From Alicyclobacillus acidocaldarius subsp. acidocaldarius Tc-4-1 (GTDB lineage Bacteria > Bacillota > Bacilli > Alicyclobacillales > Alicyclobacillaceae), in NCBI RefSeq assembly GCF_000219875.1, contig NC_017167.1, positions 2,999,361 to 3,063,360 of the forward strand: 64,000 nucleotides of DNA, read 5' to 3'. Each line of letters opens with the position of its first letter. Position 1 is the first letter of the stretch. The position numbers and the translations under genes are program-made. The notes under the pieces were generated by a model. The model was given only the letters and a program-made list of their open reading frames with translations, was not told where the DNA came from and made no database searches. This document shows, one piece after another, positions 36,608-45,521 of the stretch.

Positions 36608-37195
36608 ATGAAACTCAGTGATTGGGCAAGAAAGAACGGAATTACGTACAAGACCGCCTGGCGTTGGGTCAAAGAAGGCCGGATGCCCGTGCCTTTTGAG
36701 CAAACTCCTTCGGGCACCATCCTTGTTCGCGAACCCGAGTCTTCCACGGCGAATGCCGTGGCCTTGTATGCGCGCGTGTCAAGCGCCGACCAAAAAGACG
36801 ATTTGGATCGCCAAATCGCACGGCTCATGGAATTTGCAACGGAACAGAAGCTTGTCGTGTTCAAGGCGGTTACGGAAATTGGTTCGGGACTCAACGGACA
36901 TCGACCTAAGCTCATGAAACTACTGTCCAATCCAAATGCCCATACGATTGTGGTGGAGCATCGAGATCGGCTCATGCGGTTCGGGTTTGAATACGTCGAG
37001 GCGGCTTTGGCGGCTCAAGGCCGACGAATCCTCGTCGTGGAGCCAGGCGAGGTCAAGGACGACTTGGTGCAAGACATGATCGAAGTCCTCACGTCGTTTT
37101 GCGCGCGGTTGTACGGGCGACGTTCCGCTCGTCACCGCGCCAAGCGCGCTTTGGAGGTTTTCAAACGTGAAGATTCATCGGGCGTATCGGTATGA
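36608..37195 (+). CDS. tnpA: IS607-family serine recombinase TnpA
   Basis: Site-specific serine recombinase of 195 residues that moves the element. Unlike most serine recombinases, the DNA-binding domain comes first: a MerR-like helix-turn-helix (ARKNGITYKTAWRWVKEGRM, residues 7-26). The catalytic domain follows with YARVSSADQKDDLDRQI, Ser58 being the probable nucleophile, and VVEHRDRLMRFGFEYVEAAL. Length and order are typical of the family, and the frame is intact. An in-frame TTG at 36569 would add 13 residues without a ribosome site. It overlaps tnpB by 29 bp. Confidence 0.9.
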   Translation: MKLSDWARKNGITYKTAWRWVKEGRMPVPFEQTPSGTILVREPESSTANAVALYARVSSADQKDDLDRQIARLMEFATEQKLVVFKAVTEIGSGLNGHRPKLMKLLSNPNAHTIVVEHRDRLMRFGFEYVEAALAAQGRRILVVEPGEVKDDLVQDMIEVLTSFCARLYGRRSARHRAKRALEVFKREDSSGVSV

Positions 37196-38321
37196 GTTGG
37201 CGCCGAATCGGATGCAACGGAGCCTGCTTGCCAAGCACGCAGGTGCGGCCCGATTTGCGTACAATTGGGGGCTTGCCAGACGCATCGCGCTCTATGAAGA
37301 GACGGGGCAAAGCACGAACGCCATCGAACAGCATCGGGAACTCAACCGCCTGAAGAAAACCGACTTCCCGTGGATGTACGAGGTCTCCAAATGCGCCCCG
37401 CAGGAAGCGCTGCGGGACTTGGATCGCGCGTTTCAACACTTTTTTCGCGGGTTGAAGGAGGGACGCAGGGTCGGATTCCCTCGCTTCAAGAAAAAAGGGC
37501 GCGACGATTCATTTCGCCTGACGGGTTCGATTCGCGTCTTGGACAACGCCATACAACTGCCTCGGCTCGGGCGGATTCGGCTGAAAGAAAAACCGCATGT
37601 CGAAGGCCGAATCCTGTCGGCGACGGTCAAGCGGGAGGCGGACCGATGGTATGTGAGTTTGTCGGCAGAAACGGAGATTCCGGACCCTGTTCCACCTTCG
37701 GGCGAGCCGGTGGATGTGGATCTGGGGGTCTCGTGGTTTTTGACGTTGTCTGACGGGACGAAAATCGAGGCGCCAAAGCCGCTCGCCCGATACCTTCGCC
37801 GCTTAAGGCGGTTATCGAAGCGGCATAGCCGAAAGAAACCAGGCTCGCGAAATCGGCGGAAGTCGGCGCTGGCGCTTGCTCGGCTGCACCGGAAGATCCG
37901 CAACATACGTCAGGACTTTTTGCACAAAGTGACGACGGAGCTCGCGAAAACCAAGCGAGTGATCGTCATCGAAGACCTGCATGTGCGAGGCATGGTGCAG
38001 AATCGAGCGTTGGCGCGAGCCATTTCGGACGTGGGTTTTGGCGAGTTTCGGCGAATGTTGACGTACAAGTGTGCGTGGTATGGCTCCCGGGAACTCATCG
38101 TGGCACCCCGGTTTTACGCGAGCAGCAAGACGTGCTCGGCGTGCGGGTACGTGATAAGCGAGCTGCCATTGTCGGCACGGGAGTGGACGTGCCCGGCGTG
38201 CAGCACGCGGCATGACCGCGACATCAACGCAGCGAAAAATCTTTTGAGAATCAGTACCGCGAGTTCCGCGGGAAGTGACGCCTGTGGAGATCCCTCTGAC
38301 GGGGCGGCCTTGGGCTGCTAG
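37167..38321 (+). CDS. tnpB: TnpB, RNA-guided RuvC nuclease of the IS607-type element
   Basis: Ancestor-type relative of Cas12, 384 residues. The RuvC triad looks intact: Asp185 in VDVDLGVSW, Glu269 in VIVIEDLHVRGM and Asp352 in HDRDINAAKN. The zinc ribbon has Cys323, Cys326, Cys342 and Cys345 (CSACGY, CPAC). A GIDLG is more common than the VDLG here. TnpB cuts DNA with a guide from the element's own right end and helps keep the element after excision (known for ISDra2 and others, inferred here). It overlaps tnpA and ends next to the element's right end. Confidence 0.92.
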   Translation: MKIHRAYRYELAPNRMQRSLLAKHAGAARFAYNWGLARRIALYEETGQSTNAIEQHRELNRLKKTDFPWMYEVSKCAPQEALRDLDRAFQHFFRGLKEGRRVGFPRFKKKGRDDSFRLTGSIRVLDNAIQLPRLGRIRLKEKPHVEGRILSATVKREADRWYVSLSAETEIPDPVPPSGEPVDVDLGVSWFLTLSDGTKIEAPKPLARYLRRLRRLSKRHSRKKPGSRNRRKSALALARLHRKIRNIRQDFLHKVTTELAKTKRVIVIEDLHVRGMVQNRALARAISDVGFGEFRRMLTYKCAWYGSRELIVAPRFYASSKTCSACGYVISELPLSAREWTCPACSTRHDRDINAAKNLLRISTASSAGSDACGDPSDGAALGC

Positions 38322-38380
38322 TCATGGGTCGTGGAAGCAGGAAGCGAGAAGTGGACATTTGTCCATGAATTGCAGAACGG
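38230..38380 (+). ncRNA. Putative omega RNA (reRNA) at the right end of the IS607-type element
   Basis: TnpB guide RNAs are known to come from the 3' end of tnpB plus the right end, with the guide being the DNA just beyond it. Here that guide would start at 38381 (TACCGAGGACCGCGAGCATC), part of the DUF979 gene. The 5' limit given is arbitrary; no structure was computed. Confidence 0.4.
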
Positions 38381-38927
38381 TACCGAGGACCGCGAGCATC
38401 TGTGGAAGCACGGCCGCCCAGCCGATGGCCTCAATCAGGCGCCTGGCTTCGCGCAGCGATGCGACAGGCGTGCTCGCGGTGAGCAGCCAGCCCACGACGA
38501 GCGCGACCACTGCCGCAATGCCGAGGGCGACGAGCGTCACGTTGGCCGGATCGAGCAGCGGCTCTGCCCCGAGGTGAATCCGGCCGAGTCCTTCCACGCC
38601 CGCGACGGTGAGGAGCGGGATGAGGACGGCCGGGATGAAGAACCGGTTGCCAAGCCGCGATCGGCTCGCCTCGCGCGCCTCCGCGCTCGCCTCCCCGTAG
38701 CTCCCGGTGCGGACGCCGCCGAAGCCGGCGAGGACGACGATGGCGATCACAACGATGCCGAGCACAAAAGGCGGGAGATAGTCCGCCAGGATGAACGCGA
38801 GGCCGTACAGCGCGTAGAAGAGCCCCGTGGTGACCCGGCGCGGGTTGGCGCGATCGCGAAAGGTGTACAGGCTCGAGAGAAACAGGATGAGACCGACGAG
38901 ATCGTAGGCGTATTGGACGCGAATCAC
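38381..38927 (-). pseudogene. DUF979 membrane protein, 5' part, split by IS607-type insertion
   Basis: Encodes the first 182 residues of a DUF979 permease with about five hydrophobic helices (YDLVGLILFLSSLYTF, GLAFILADYLPPFVLGIVVIAIVVLAGFGG, VTLVALGIAAVVALVVGWLL). Read on into the element, it gains 19 foreign residues and stops at 38322. The GTG at 38927 overlaps the DUF969 stop by 4 bp, so the two were co-translated. The missing C-terminus is at 36144-36550. Confidence 0.85.
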
Positions 38928-39631
38928 GGGTTGACCCCCTCTCCGGCGGATGGAGCGGCGTTCACGCCGCCGGACAGCCAGCGGCGAAGCCTGCGATCGA
39001 GCAGGTACAGCCGGACGCTGTGCACGATGAAGACCGCAGTCGCGGTGGGCAGGGCCCAGAGGCCCATGAGGATGGGGGTGGAATGGATGTGGAACTGATC
39101 AAAGACGCCCTTCATCAGGAGCACGGCGCCGACCGCGACGAACACGTCCTCGCCGAAGAAGAGGCCGACGTTGTCGACCGCGGCCGCGTGCGCGCGGATG
39201 TGATCGCGAACGTGATGGGGCAGCTCGCCGTATGCGGCTTCCGCAGCGCCCTCCGCCATGGGGGCGACGACAGGCCGGACCATCTGCGCCGGTCCGCCGA
39301 TGGACGTGAGGCCGAGGGCAGCGGCGACCTCGCGGATGAAGAGGTACGCATTCAGGATGCGGCCCGTGGTGGCCGCGCGGATCTTGGCAACGAGCCGCTG
39401 GGCCTGCTCCCGCAGCCCGTGGCGCTCCAGCAGGCCGATGACGGGCAGCGTGGCGACGAACACGGCCATGTAGCGATCTTTGGCGAACGCCGCGCCGAAC
39501 TGCGACAGGATGGCGTAAGGCGACTCGTGCGCCAGAAGCCCGGTCACGATCCCGGCCACGGTCACAACGAGCAGCGGATTGATGCGGAGCGCAAAACCCA
39601 CGATGACCAGAAGTACGCCCATGACGACCAT
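38924..39631 (-). CDS. DUF969 membrane protein
   Basis: Integral membrane protein of 235 residues with about six helices. Family-like segments include FALRINPLLVVTVAGIVTGLL, LPVIGLLERHGLREQAQ, AALGLTSIGGPAQMVRPVVAPMA and VDNVGLFFGEDVFVAVGAVLLM. DUF969 and DUF979 proteins occur together and are presumed to form one permease; the cargo is unknown. GAGGAG lies seven bases before the ATG at 39631. With its partner split by an insertion, this protein probably lacks its functional complex. Confidence 0.82.
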   Translation of the reverse strand: MVVMGVLLVIVGFALRINPLLVVTVAGIVTGLLAHESPYAILSQFGAAFAKDRYMAVFVATLPVIGLLERHGLREQAQRLVAKIRAATTGRILNAYLFIREVAAALGLTSIGGPAQMVRPVVAPMAEGAAEAAYGELPHHVRDHIRAHAAAVDNVGLFFGEDVFVAVGAVLLMKGVFDQFHIHSTPILMGLWALPTATAVFIVHSVRLYLLDRRLRRWLSGGVNAAPSAGEGVNP

Positions 39632-40006
39632 TGGACAACTCCTCGAAACAGAGCTGCGAATCGCCGATGCGCGATGGCGAACCCTCAGATATAAAAAGGT
39701 CAGTTCGTCCCGAAGAGCGGAAATCCTGCAGGAATTCTGCATGAAGCGGCGGGATGACAAGAGGGAATTTGTGATATGGATGCACCGGCACAGCCATGGG
39801 GCGTGCGATGGCGGCTTGCGCGAACCTCAATCGATGGCGAAAGCCCTGGGGGTTCGCGGACAGACGAAATTCCGCGCCAGGCCTGGATTTAGGACGGCTG
39901 AGATGGTAAAATGAGCGAGTGATGAGGTGCCGGATGGAGCGCCTTTATGAGAGGTTCGCGTTTTTCGCCCGGGAAGCCGCGCCAGAAGCGGGCTCGGGAG
40001 GATGGA
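39632..40006 (+). promoter_or_regulatory. CRISPR leader region
   Basis: 375 bp without a credible gene between DUF969 and the first repeat. Repeat degeneration, the repeat 3' end and the swept base all put the leader on this side. TAAAAT at 39907-39912, about 95 bp before the first repeat, is a possible -10 box; I see no matching -35. The divergent DUF969 promoter must also lie here. Confidence 0.6.
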
Positions 40007-41359
40007 GTTGATCCGCCGAGATCGTCGGCGGCCCCATTGAAGGCTTTTCGCCCAAAGGTCAGCACCTAACCTTCGTCCGTTGATCCGCCGAGATCGTCGG
40101 CGGCCCCATTGAAGGTTTATTCACCTGGCCCCGGCTCGTTTGAGAATGAGAGTTGATCCGCCGAGATCGTCGGCGGCCCCATTGAAGGCCGAGAATGGCG
40201 CGCGTGTGATGAAGGCCGTCTTCACGGGTTGATCCGCCGAGATCGTCGGCGGCCCCATTGAAGGCTCCTTCGCATCCAAAGACAAGATTGATGGCTGGCA
40301 GTTGATCCGCCGAGATCGTCGGCGGCCCCATTGAAGGACCCGACAATGCGAAATGTGTGCGATGGTATGGCACGTTGATCCGCCGAGATCGTCGGCGGCC
40401 CCATTGAAGGGCCAAGATCGTGCACAAGAGCGGCAAACCGTATCATGTTGATCCGCCGAGATCGTCGGCGGCCCCATTGAAGGAATGTGCACGTCGCGCT
40501 CGTCGTCACCAGCGAGTTCGGTTGATCCGCCGAGATCGTCGGCGGCCCCATTGAAGGGGCGCCGCGGCCATGGGGCTTGCCATGGGCTCGAAGTTGATCC
40601 GCCGAGATCGTCGGCGGCCCCATTGAAGGACATCGGATGCAAGCAGGCCCTCAAGGCCGCCGTGTTGATCCGCCGAGATCGTCGGCGGCCCCATTGAAGG
40701 AGATAGAAGGCCTTCGAGTTCCCCCCCCTGGATGTCGTTGATCCGCCGAGATCGTCGGCGGCCCCATTGAAGGACATAGAGTGCTGGACGATCTGGATGA
40801 TGCACTTGAGTTGATCCGCCGAGATCGTCGGCGGCCCCATTGAAGCTCCTCCCCGGTGGCCGCGAAAACCGCACGACAGCCGTTGATCCGCCGAGATCGT
40901 CGGCGGCCCCATTGAAGCAGGCATTCGTGCCATAACAGTACCCGTTCCTCACGCAGTTGATCCGCCGACATCGTCGGCGGCCCCATTGAAGCTACGGATC
41001 GTCCTGCTCCGGCATCACACCGTACTTGGTTGATCCGCCGAGATCGTCGGCGGCCCCATTGAAGCGGGAATTGCTCCAGGAGAGCCCGGATCTCCTGTGC
41101 GCAGGTTGATCCGCCGAGATCGTCGGCGGCCCCATTGAAGCCGAGTGATGGGGGCGAAGTCGAACTCTCCGTTTTCCAGTTGATCCGCCGAGATCGTCGG
41201 CGGCCCCATTGAAGCAGTACCTCCTGCGCCTCCAGCACCACCATTTCCACGTTGATCCGCCGAGATCGTCGTTGGCCTCATTGAAGCCCGAAACCTACTT
41301 CCGATGTTTGTGCCGCCTGGCGCGTTGATCCGCCAAGACAGTCGCCGCCCGGGCTAGAC
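40007..41359 (+). CRISPR. CRISPR array, 19 repeats and 18 spacers, type I-G associated
   Basis: Repeats of 36 nt start at 40007, 40079, 40152, 40228, 40301, 40374, 40447, 40521, 40593, 40664, 40737, 40810, 40882, 40956, 41029, 41105, 41179, 41251 and 41324. They begin GTTGATCCGCCGAGATCG and end CCCCATTGAAG, with a 7-bp stem (CCGCCGA/TCGGCGG). Spacers are 35-40 nt. Repeat 14 has CATCG in the loop, repeat 18 has GTTGGCCTC and repeat 19 is strongly degenerate, so the array ends at the high-coordinate side. The 37th base is G after repeats 1-11 and C after 12-18. The 3' ATTGAAG(G/C) resembles the usual ATTGAAAS crRNA handle and supports plus-strand transcription. Confidence 0.97.
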
Positions 41360-41506
41360 GCCCCCCTCTGAGCGTCCTCCGTCCCAAATAGAAAGGCCAC
41401 CGCCAGTCTTCCGCGCCTTCACGGACAAACCGCCGATGGCCTTCGTAGTATTTGGAGATCTGACTCAACCCACTCGTCCCAGCTGATTTCCCGCCGTTAT
41501 CGCTCG

Positions 41507-42520
41507 TCAGGTCGCTTCTACGAAGCGAGGCTGGGCTCGCGTAAAACTAAAGTACTTTTCGATTTGAATCCGCCGCGAAACCATCACCTGTTCCACGCCC
41601 ATGTGGCGCAGGCCGCCGTCGCGCAATCCGGGATGAGCAAGCATAAAGCGAATCGCCGCGAGAGTCGCGGGAGCCCTCCAGATAGGCCACGCGAGCGTAA
41701 ACCCATCTTTGTCGTAATGACCTCCGACGATCGTCAACCAAGTGCGATCTGCCCGATTTCTCGGTGCTCCACTGAGCACGGATATGCCGATGGCCGCAAG
41801 CCGATTGGCCCCGTACTGCGTCCCCAGCTTGTACTTGGGGTCCGTCGGGTTTCCTGGCATGAGCGCATATCGTGCGATTTCGTTGGGATCCCAGCGAAAC
41901 GAAGACAACATCGTGTCGTCTCTCCGCCAAGGGCGAAAGATGGTTTCCTGAACGTACTGTTCAGGTTCTTCCCCCGCACCGACGCGCCCTTTGTCTTCCA
42001 GCTCGTCCGGCGTCCGTGATCGCGGCACATCTCGTAGGCGCTTCAGAAAGTGTTGATGACCTTGCCCGAACAATAGGCACACGGGTGTGGGCGCAATCCG
42101 CGGGGATTCCGATTTCTTGCTTCGCTTGCCCTCCACCGCCCCGTCACTCATGAGTGCGGCTAGGAGATCCGCCCGATAGCGTTGATGCGGACCGGCCTTC
42201 GCGATTGCCTCACTCAGTATTTCGCGAGCCTCTTGTTGTGTGTAATTTAAATCCGCGTGATCGCCGAAGTCGTGATGGTTGGCCAGCTGCGCGATCCCGT
42301 CCACGGCCCGTTTTGCGATTTCGTCTTCCGTAGCACTGCGTCGGACCACAAGAACCGGGCGCAGAGGCGCCGGCGCCCACTGGACGCGAGGATACAGCCG
42401 TTCGCTTGGCTCGCAGTCGAGATCGACAGCTTCCAAGGCGCGCAAGAGGCCGAGGAGCGCGAAGAACGCAAGCGGATTGTCGGGTTCGAGGCCCTCAAGT
42501 CGAAATTCGTGAGCTGTCAC
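41507..42520 (-). CDS. Cas8-like protein of a type I-G (I-U) system
   Basis: Last gene of the cas operon, 337 residues, probably the large-subunit homologue (cas8u2/csb3 group). The start FRLEGLEPDNPLAFFALLGLLRALE resembles the family's N-terminal motif; WPIWRAPATLAAIRFML and QIEKYFSFTRAQPRFVEA near the end also look family-like. Known Cas8 proteins recognise the PAM and start R-loop formation. At 337 residues it is short compared with Cas8 of other subtypes. GAGGGGGG lies six bases before the GTG at 42520, which overlaps cas3 by 26 bp. The array lies 147 bp beyond its end. Confidence 0.65.
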   Translation of the reverse strand: MTAHEFRLEGLEPDNPLAFFALLGLLRALEAVDLDCEPSERLYPRVQWAPAPLRPVLVVRRSATEDEIAKRAVDGIAQLANHHDFGDHADLNYTQQEAREILSEAIAKAGPHQRYRADLLAALMSDGAVEGKRSKKSESPRIAPTPVCLLFGQGHQHFLKRLRDVPRSRTPDELEDKGRVGAGEEPEQYVQETIFRPWRRDDTMLSSFRWDPNEIARYALMPGNPTDPKYKLGTQYGANRLAAIGISVLSGAPRNRADRTWLTIVGGHYDKDGFTLAWPIWRAPATLAAIRFMLAHPGLRDGGLRHMGVEQVMVSRRIQIEKYFSFTRAQPRFVEAT

Positions 42521-45500
42521 GCGTGACCCCCCTCATCCTCTGCTCTTCCTCCGATACCCTGTGGTCGGCAAGCCGCAATACCGCTTCCAGATACGCGAGT
42601 CCCCAGACGCCGTAGCGCGCCTTCAGCAATTCGTACAACCCAGCCCAATCGACGCCGTGCCAGTCATACGCGAGCGACTGCGGCCCGTCCGAAGGTGCCA
42701 TCTCCACGGCATATCCGAAAAGCGTGCGGGAATACGGCTCGCCTGAGGACGAAGCCGGATCGTCGTGTGGAAAGAACGGGCGACCGTATCCGTGGTGTGT
42801 GCCAACTAACCACAGGACAAGTTCTGGATCTCCCACTTCTTGGAACCGCGGGTGCCGCGGAGCAAGCGCCACAGACAGCGCCTCGTGTCGCCAGCGATCC
42901 GGCAGCCCGACATCCGCACGCACATGATAGGGCAGCGGTCTGCCAGACTTGGCGAGGAGCGGGGCGTCCATGTCCGGGCCGAGCGGATCGCCAAAGGCCA
43001 AATACGATTGAAACCGACGATCCGCCTTCCCGAAATCGTGAAAGAGACCGGCAAGCTCGAGATCGCGTTGGATGGACTCGGGCAGGCCCACGGCCCGCGC
43101 GAAACGCAGAGCCGCCTCTGCCACGCCCTGGCAGTGAGCCTCGAGCTCGACCGGCACGCCGGTGATGGACCCAAACAGATCATCTTCCGTCGCAGGAACA
43201 GCCGAAAGCGCGTCGACGCCATCCGCTGCCACACCCCGGCGCGCTTCCAGCACCACGCCGATGGGGCGACCTTGTGCATCGCGGCCGTAGATGTCGAAGA
43301 ACGCCTGAACGCGCCCGCGCGCCGCGTCGAGCCTCTTTAGGCTAGCTCTCAGGTCGTCGTCGAGCTTGAACTCAAGGAGCCCATCCCGCACGTCTCGCCA
43401 ATCACCAGCCTCCGCCTCAGCGAGGATGGCGGCAAGCCGCGCTTCGTCCTCCTGGGCAACAAGCCCAGGAGCCACGCGCACGGTGAAATAGCTTCCTTGG
43501 AACGGCAGGTTCGCCTGCAAGCCGAGATCGCGCACCGGCGCTGTCTCCTCTGGGTTCCAACCGTACGCGTCCAACCCGCCGTAGCTCGCAGGCAACACGA
43601 TGGTATCACCCGGGCGAATGTCGTTTGCGGAAATCCATGCCGAGGTATCTTCGTCGCCCGTCCAACGGAAGACTTCGCGCGAAGATGCGCGATCGGCATC
43701 CAAGTCCTCGTCCTCCATCTGGGATGCGACATCCGCGAGGTCGGCGTCAGCGTTCGATCCCCGTCGGAGCCACATCTTGACCGCCCAAACGGGCAACTCG
43801 ACGGCTTCCGTCGATCTCGGCAGCACCAACTGAAGCAGCGCGAACACGGCGCGATGGCCGAGCGCCCTATGAATATCCGCTCGCCAGATGACGCTGACGG
43901 CGTCCGGCTGCCGCTTCGGGCCGTGCAAGTACAGTGAGACTTCCGGATCCGCAGCTGGCACAGGACTCGTGCATGCGAGCAGGTCCACATGCGCCGGCAT
44001 GAGCACGGGCGCGTCCTCTGTGGGAGAGAGCGCCTCGTCAGGAACCGGATCGGCTTTGACAAAGCTCTCAAACGCCGCGAGGCCAAAGTCGACTGTAGGC
44101 GCCTCCCCCCGGCGGCCCGCCTGCGCATGGCGCTTCAGATACGCCCACGCTTCTGCAATCGCACCGCCGTAGACTGGATCGTCCGTCCTCGAAGACAGGT
44201 CCGTGGGCGTCGCCACGATGGCGCCGAGGCACGGCGTGGGTCGGCCAGCCCGGTTCAAGCGCCCGAACCGCTGCCTCAGTGCGTCGATGGGCGCAGCGTC
44301 CGTGATGACGGCGTCGAGATCGATGTCGATGCCGACTTCGATGCACTGCGTGGCGACAATCGCTATTGGGTGCTCGAGATCTCGCCGCTCAGGCCATGGG
44401 CGCGTGCGGATGGGCGCTAGTTGGCCCGTCAACCATGCATCCCGATCCAGAGGGCGCGCGGGACCCATCAGGAGCATCGGCGTCCAGCCATCCGAGGCGA
44501 GCTCTGCGCGAAGCGCGTCAAAGACAGCGCGGGCCCGGCCCACGCGATTCACGACAATGGCGATAGCCGGACGGAGGACACCGTTTGCCTGCAAATACTG
44601 CGCCGCCGTGCGAAATTCGTCGATCAGCGCCTCCACGCGCCGGTTCTCCTCCGCCTCGTCCGCCTCCTGCAAAGATTCTTCCGGCGCGGACTTGTCCCTG
44701 GCCGTCTTCTTCTTGAGCTCTATCAATCGCACGGGCTTTGTCGCCGACCATCGGGCGCTTAAAATCGGGTGTTCGAAATTTTCGTCGTCCAACTCGAAGG
44801 CCTGATTCACACCCGGTTGCGGCGTCGCCGTCATGATGGTGTACCCCCATGGCAACTTGATGGTGGTATCCGTCCGCCACAGCGGCCCGTTGTACATGGC
44901 GACCCAAGACAGCGTCTGCCGAAGCGGCTCCACCAAATGCGCCTCATCGACGAACAAGTGACAGTCGGCGCCAAGGAGGCCTGCGTGCACGGGCTTCATC
45001 GCATCCGAAACACCGTATCCGCGAAATAAGAGGCGCGAACCCACCTGATCCACCGTGGAACAAAGCACCGTCGGCTGGATGGGCGTGCGCGCCCAGTCGT
45101 CCTCGCGGGGCACACCTCCACGCAACCGTCGAACCACGAGAGGATGCGAACTGCCACTCAGCTCCCGAAGCCTCGCCGCCACGCGCGCGGACACGGAGTC
45201 GGGCTCCGCCGCTTCCAGCTTCTCCGCCAAGCGTTTCGCATGTTGATAGGCATCGTCGACCACGAGCCTTCGGTCGACAATGAACGCCAGACGCACGGGT
45301 GCCCGCCGGTTCGCCCCCGCATCGGCCTCCAGAGCGAGGTAAAACACCGCGATGTCGATCACGGTCGTCTTTCCGGACGACGTCGGCAGTTTCAGGAGTT
45401 CCGGCCACGCTCCGGTCTCAACGAGACGGTCCAACAGGCGAACTTGCCAAGGAAACGGCTGATACCCATGGACCTCCTGCAGAAACGCAGCGAACTCAGA

Positions 45501-45521
45501 GCGATCCAAGGGCGTGCACAC
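42495..45521 (-). CDS. cas3: Cas3 helicase-nuclease with C-terminal HD domain (type I-G)
   Basis: Interference nuclease-helicase of about 1008 residues that unwinds and shreds target DNA after Cascade binding. The superfamily 2 helicase is first: Walker A KLPTSSGKTT, DExH motif LFVDEAHLVEP and motif VI QRFGRLNRAGRP. The HD nuclease is at the C-terminus (from about residue 820): GLFHDFGKADRRF, DRWRHEALS, GTHHGYGRPFF and LRLADHRVSEEE. Most type I Cas3 proteins have HD in front; this reverse order is typical of I-G/I-U. A full GGAGGTGA precedes the GTG at 45521; an in-frame ATG at 45536 is possible. It overlaps csb2. Confidence 0.92.
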   Translation of the reverse strand: MCTPLDRSEFAAFLQEVHGYQPFPWQVRLLDRLVETGAWPELLKLPTSSGKTTVIDIAVFYLALEADAGANRRAPVRLAFIVDRRLVVDDAYQHAKRLAEKLEAAEPDSVSARVAARLRELSGSSHPLVVRRLRGGVPREDDWARTPIQPTVLCSTVDQVGSRLLFRGYGVSDAMKPVHAGLLGADCHLFVDEAHLVEPLRQTLSWVAMYNGPLWRTDTTIKLPWGYTIMTATPQPGVNQAFELDDENFEHPILSARWSATKPVRLIELKKKTARDKSAPEESLQEADEAEENRRVEALIDEFRTAAQYLQANGVLRPAIAIVVNRVGRARAVFDALRAELASDGWTPMLLMGPARPLDRDAWLTGQLAPIRTRPWPERRDLEHPIAIVATQCIEVGIDIDLDAVITDAAPIDALRQRFGRLNRAGRPTPCLGAIVATPTDLSSRTDDPVYGGAIAEAWAYLKRHAQAGRRGEAPTVDFGLAAFESFVKADPVPDEALSPTEDAPVLMPAHVDLLACTSPVPAADPEVSLYLHGPKRQPDAVSVIWRADIHRALGHRAVFALLQLVLPRSTEAVELPVWAVKMWLRRGSNADADLADVASQMEDEDLDADRASSREVFRWTGDEDTSAWISANDIRPGDTIVLPASYGGLDAYGWNPEETAPVRDLGLQANLPFQGSYFTVRVAPGLVAQEDEARLAAILAEAEAGDWRDVRDGLLEFKLDDDLRASLKRLDAARGRVQAFFDIYGRDAQGRPIGVVLEARRGVAADGVDALSAVPATEDDLFGSITGVPVELEAHCQGVAEAALRFARAVGLPESIQRDLELAGLFHDFGKADRRFQSYLAFGDPLGPDMDAPLLAKSGRPLPYHVRADVGLPDRWRHEALSVALAPRHPRFQEVGDPELVLWLVGTHHGYGRPFFPHDDPASSSGEPYSRTLFGYAVEMAPSDGPQSLAYDWHGVDWAGLYELLKARYGVWGLAYLEAVLRLADHRVSEEEQRMRGVTRDSSRIST

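Larger units (their letters stand above)
36551..38380 (+). mobile_element. IS607-type element with serine recombinase and TnpB
   Basis: About 1830 bp inserted in the DUF979 gene. Boundaries come from reconstruction: flank ...GAACAGGG to the left and TACCGAGG to the right join to a perfect reading frame. Left flank and right end both finish in GG, so the exact border is ambiguous by two bases; insertion at a GG dinucleotide without longer target duplication is known for IS607. No terminal inverted repeats are seen, but TGGACA-type subterminal motifs occur at both ends (36571-36577 and 38352-38365, the latter a palindrome). Confidence 0.85.

Noticed and set aside
39579-39914. 111-codon plus-strand frame in the CRISPR leader
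   Set aside because: Basic, low-complexity peptide overlapping the DUF969 start on the other strand; no ribosome site or family.
40121-41281. Long open frames with repeated GPPTISADQ or WGRRRSRRI peptides across the CRISPR array
   Set aside because: They are translations of the repeat unit; the periodicity is that of the array and not of a protein.
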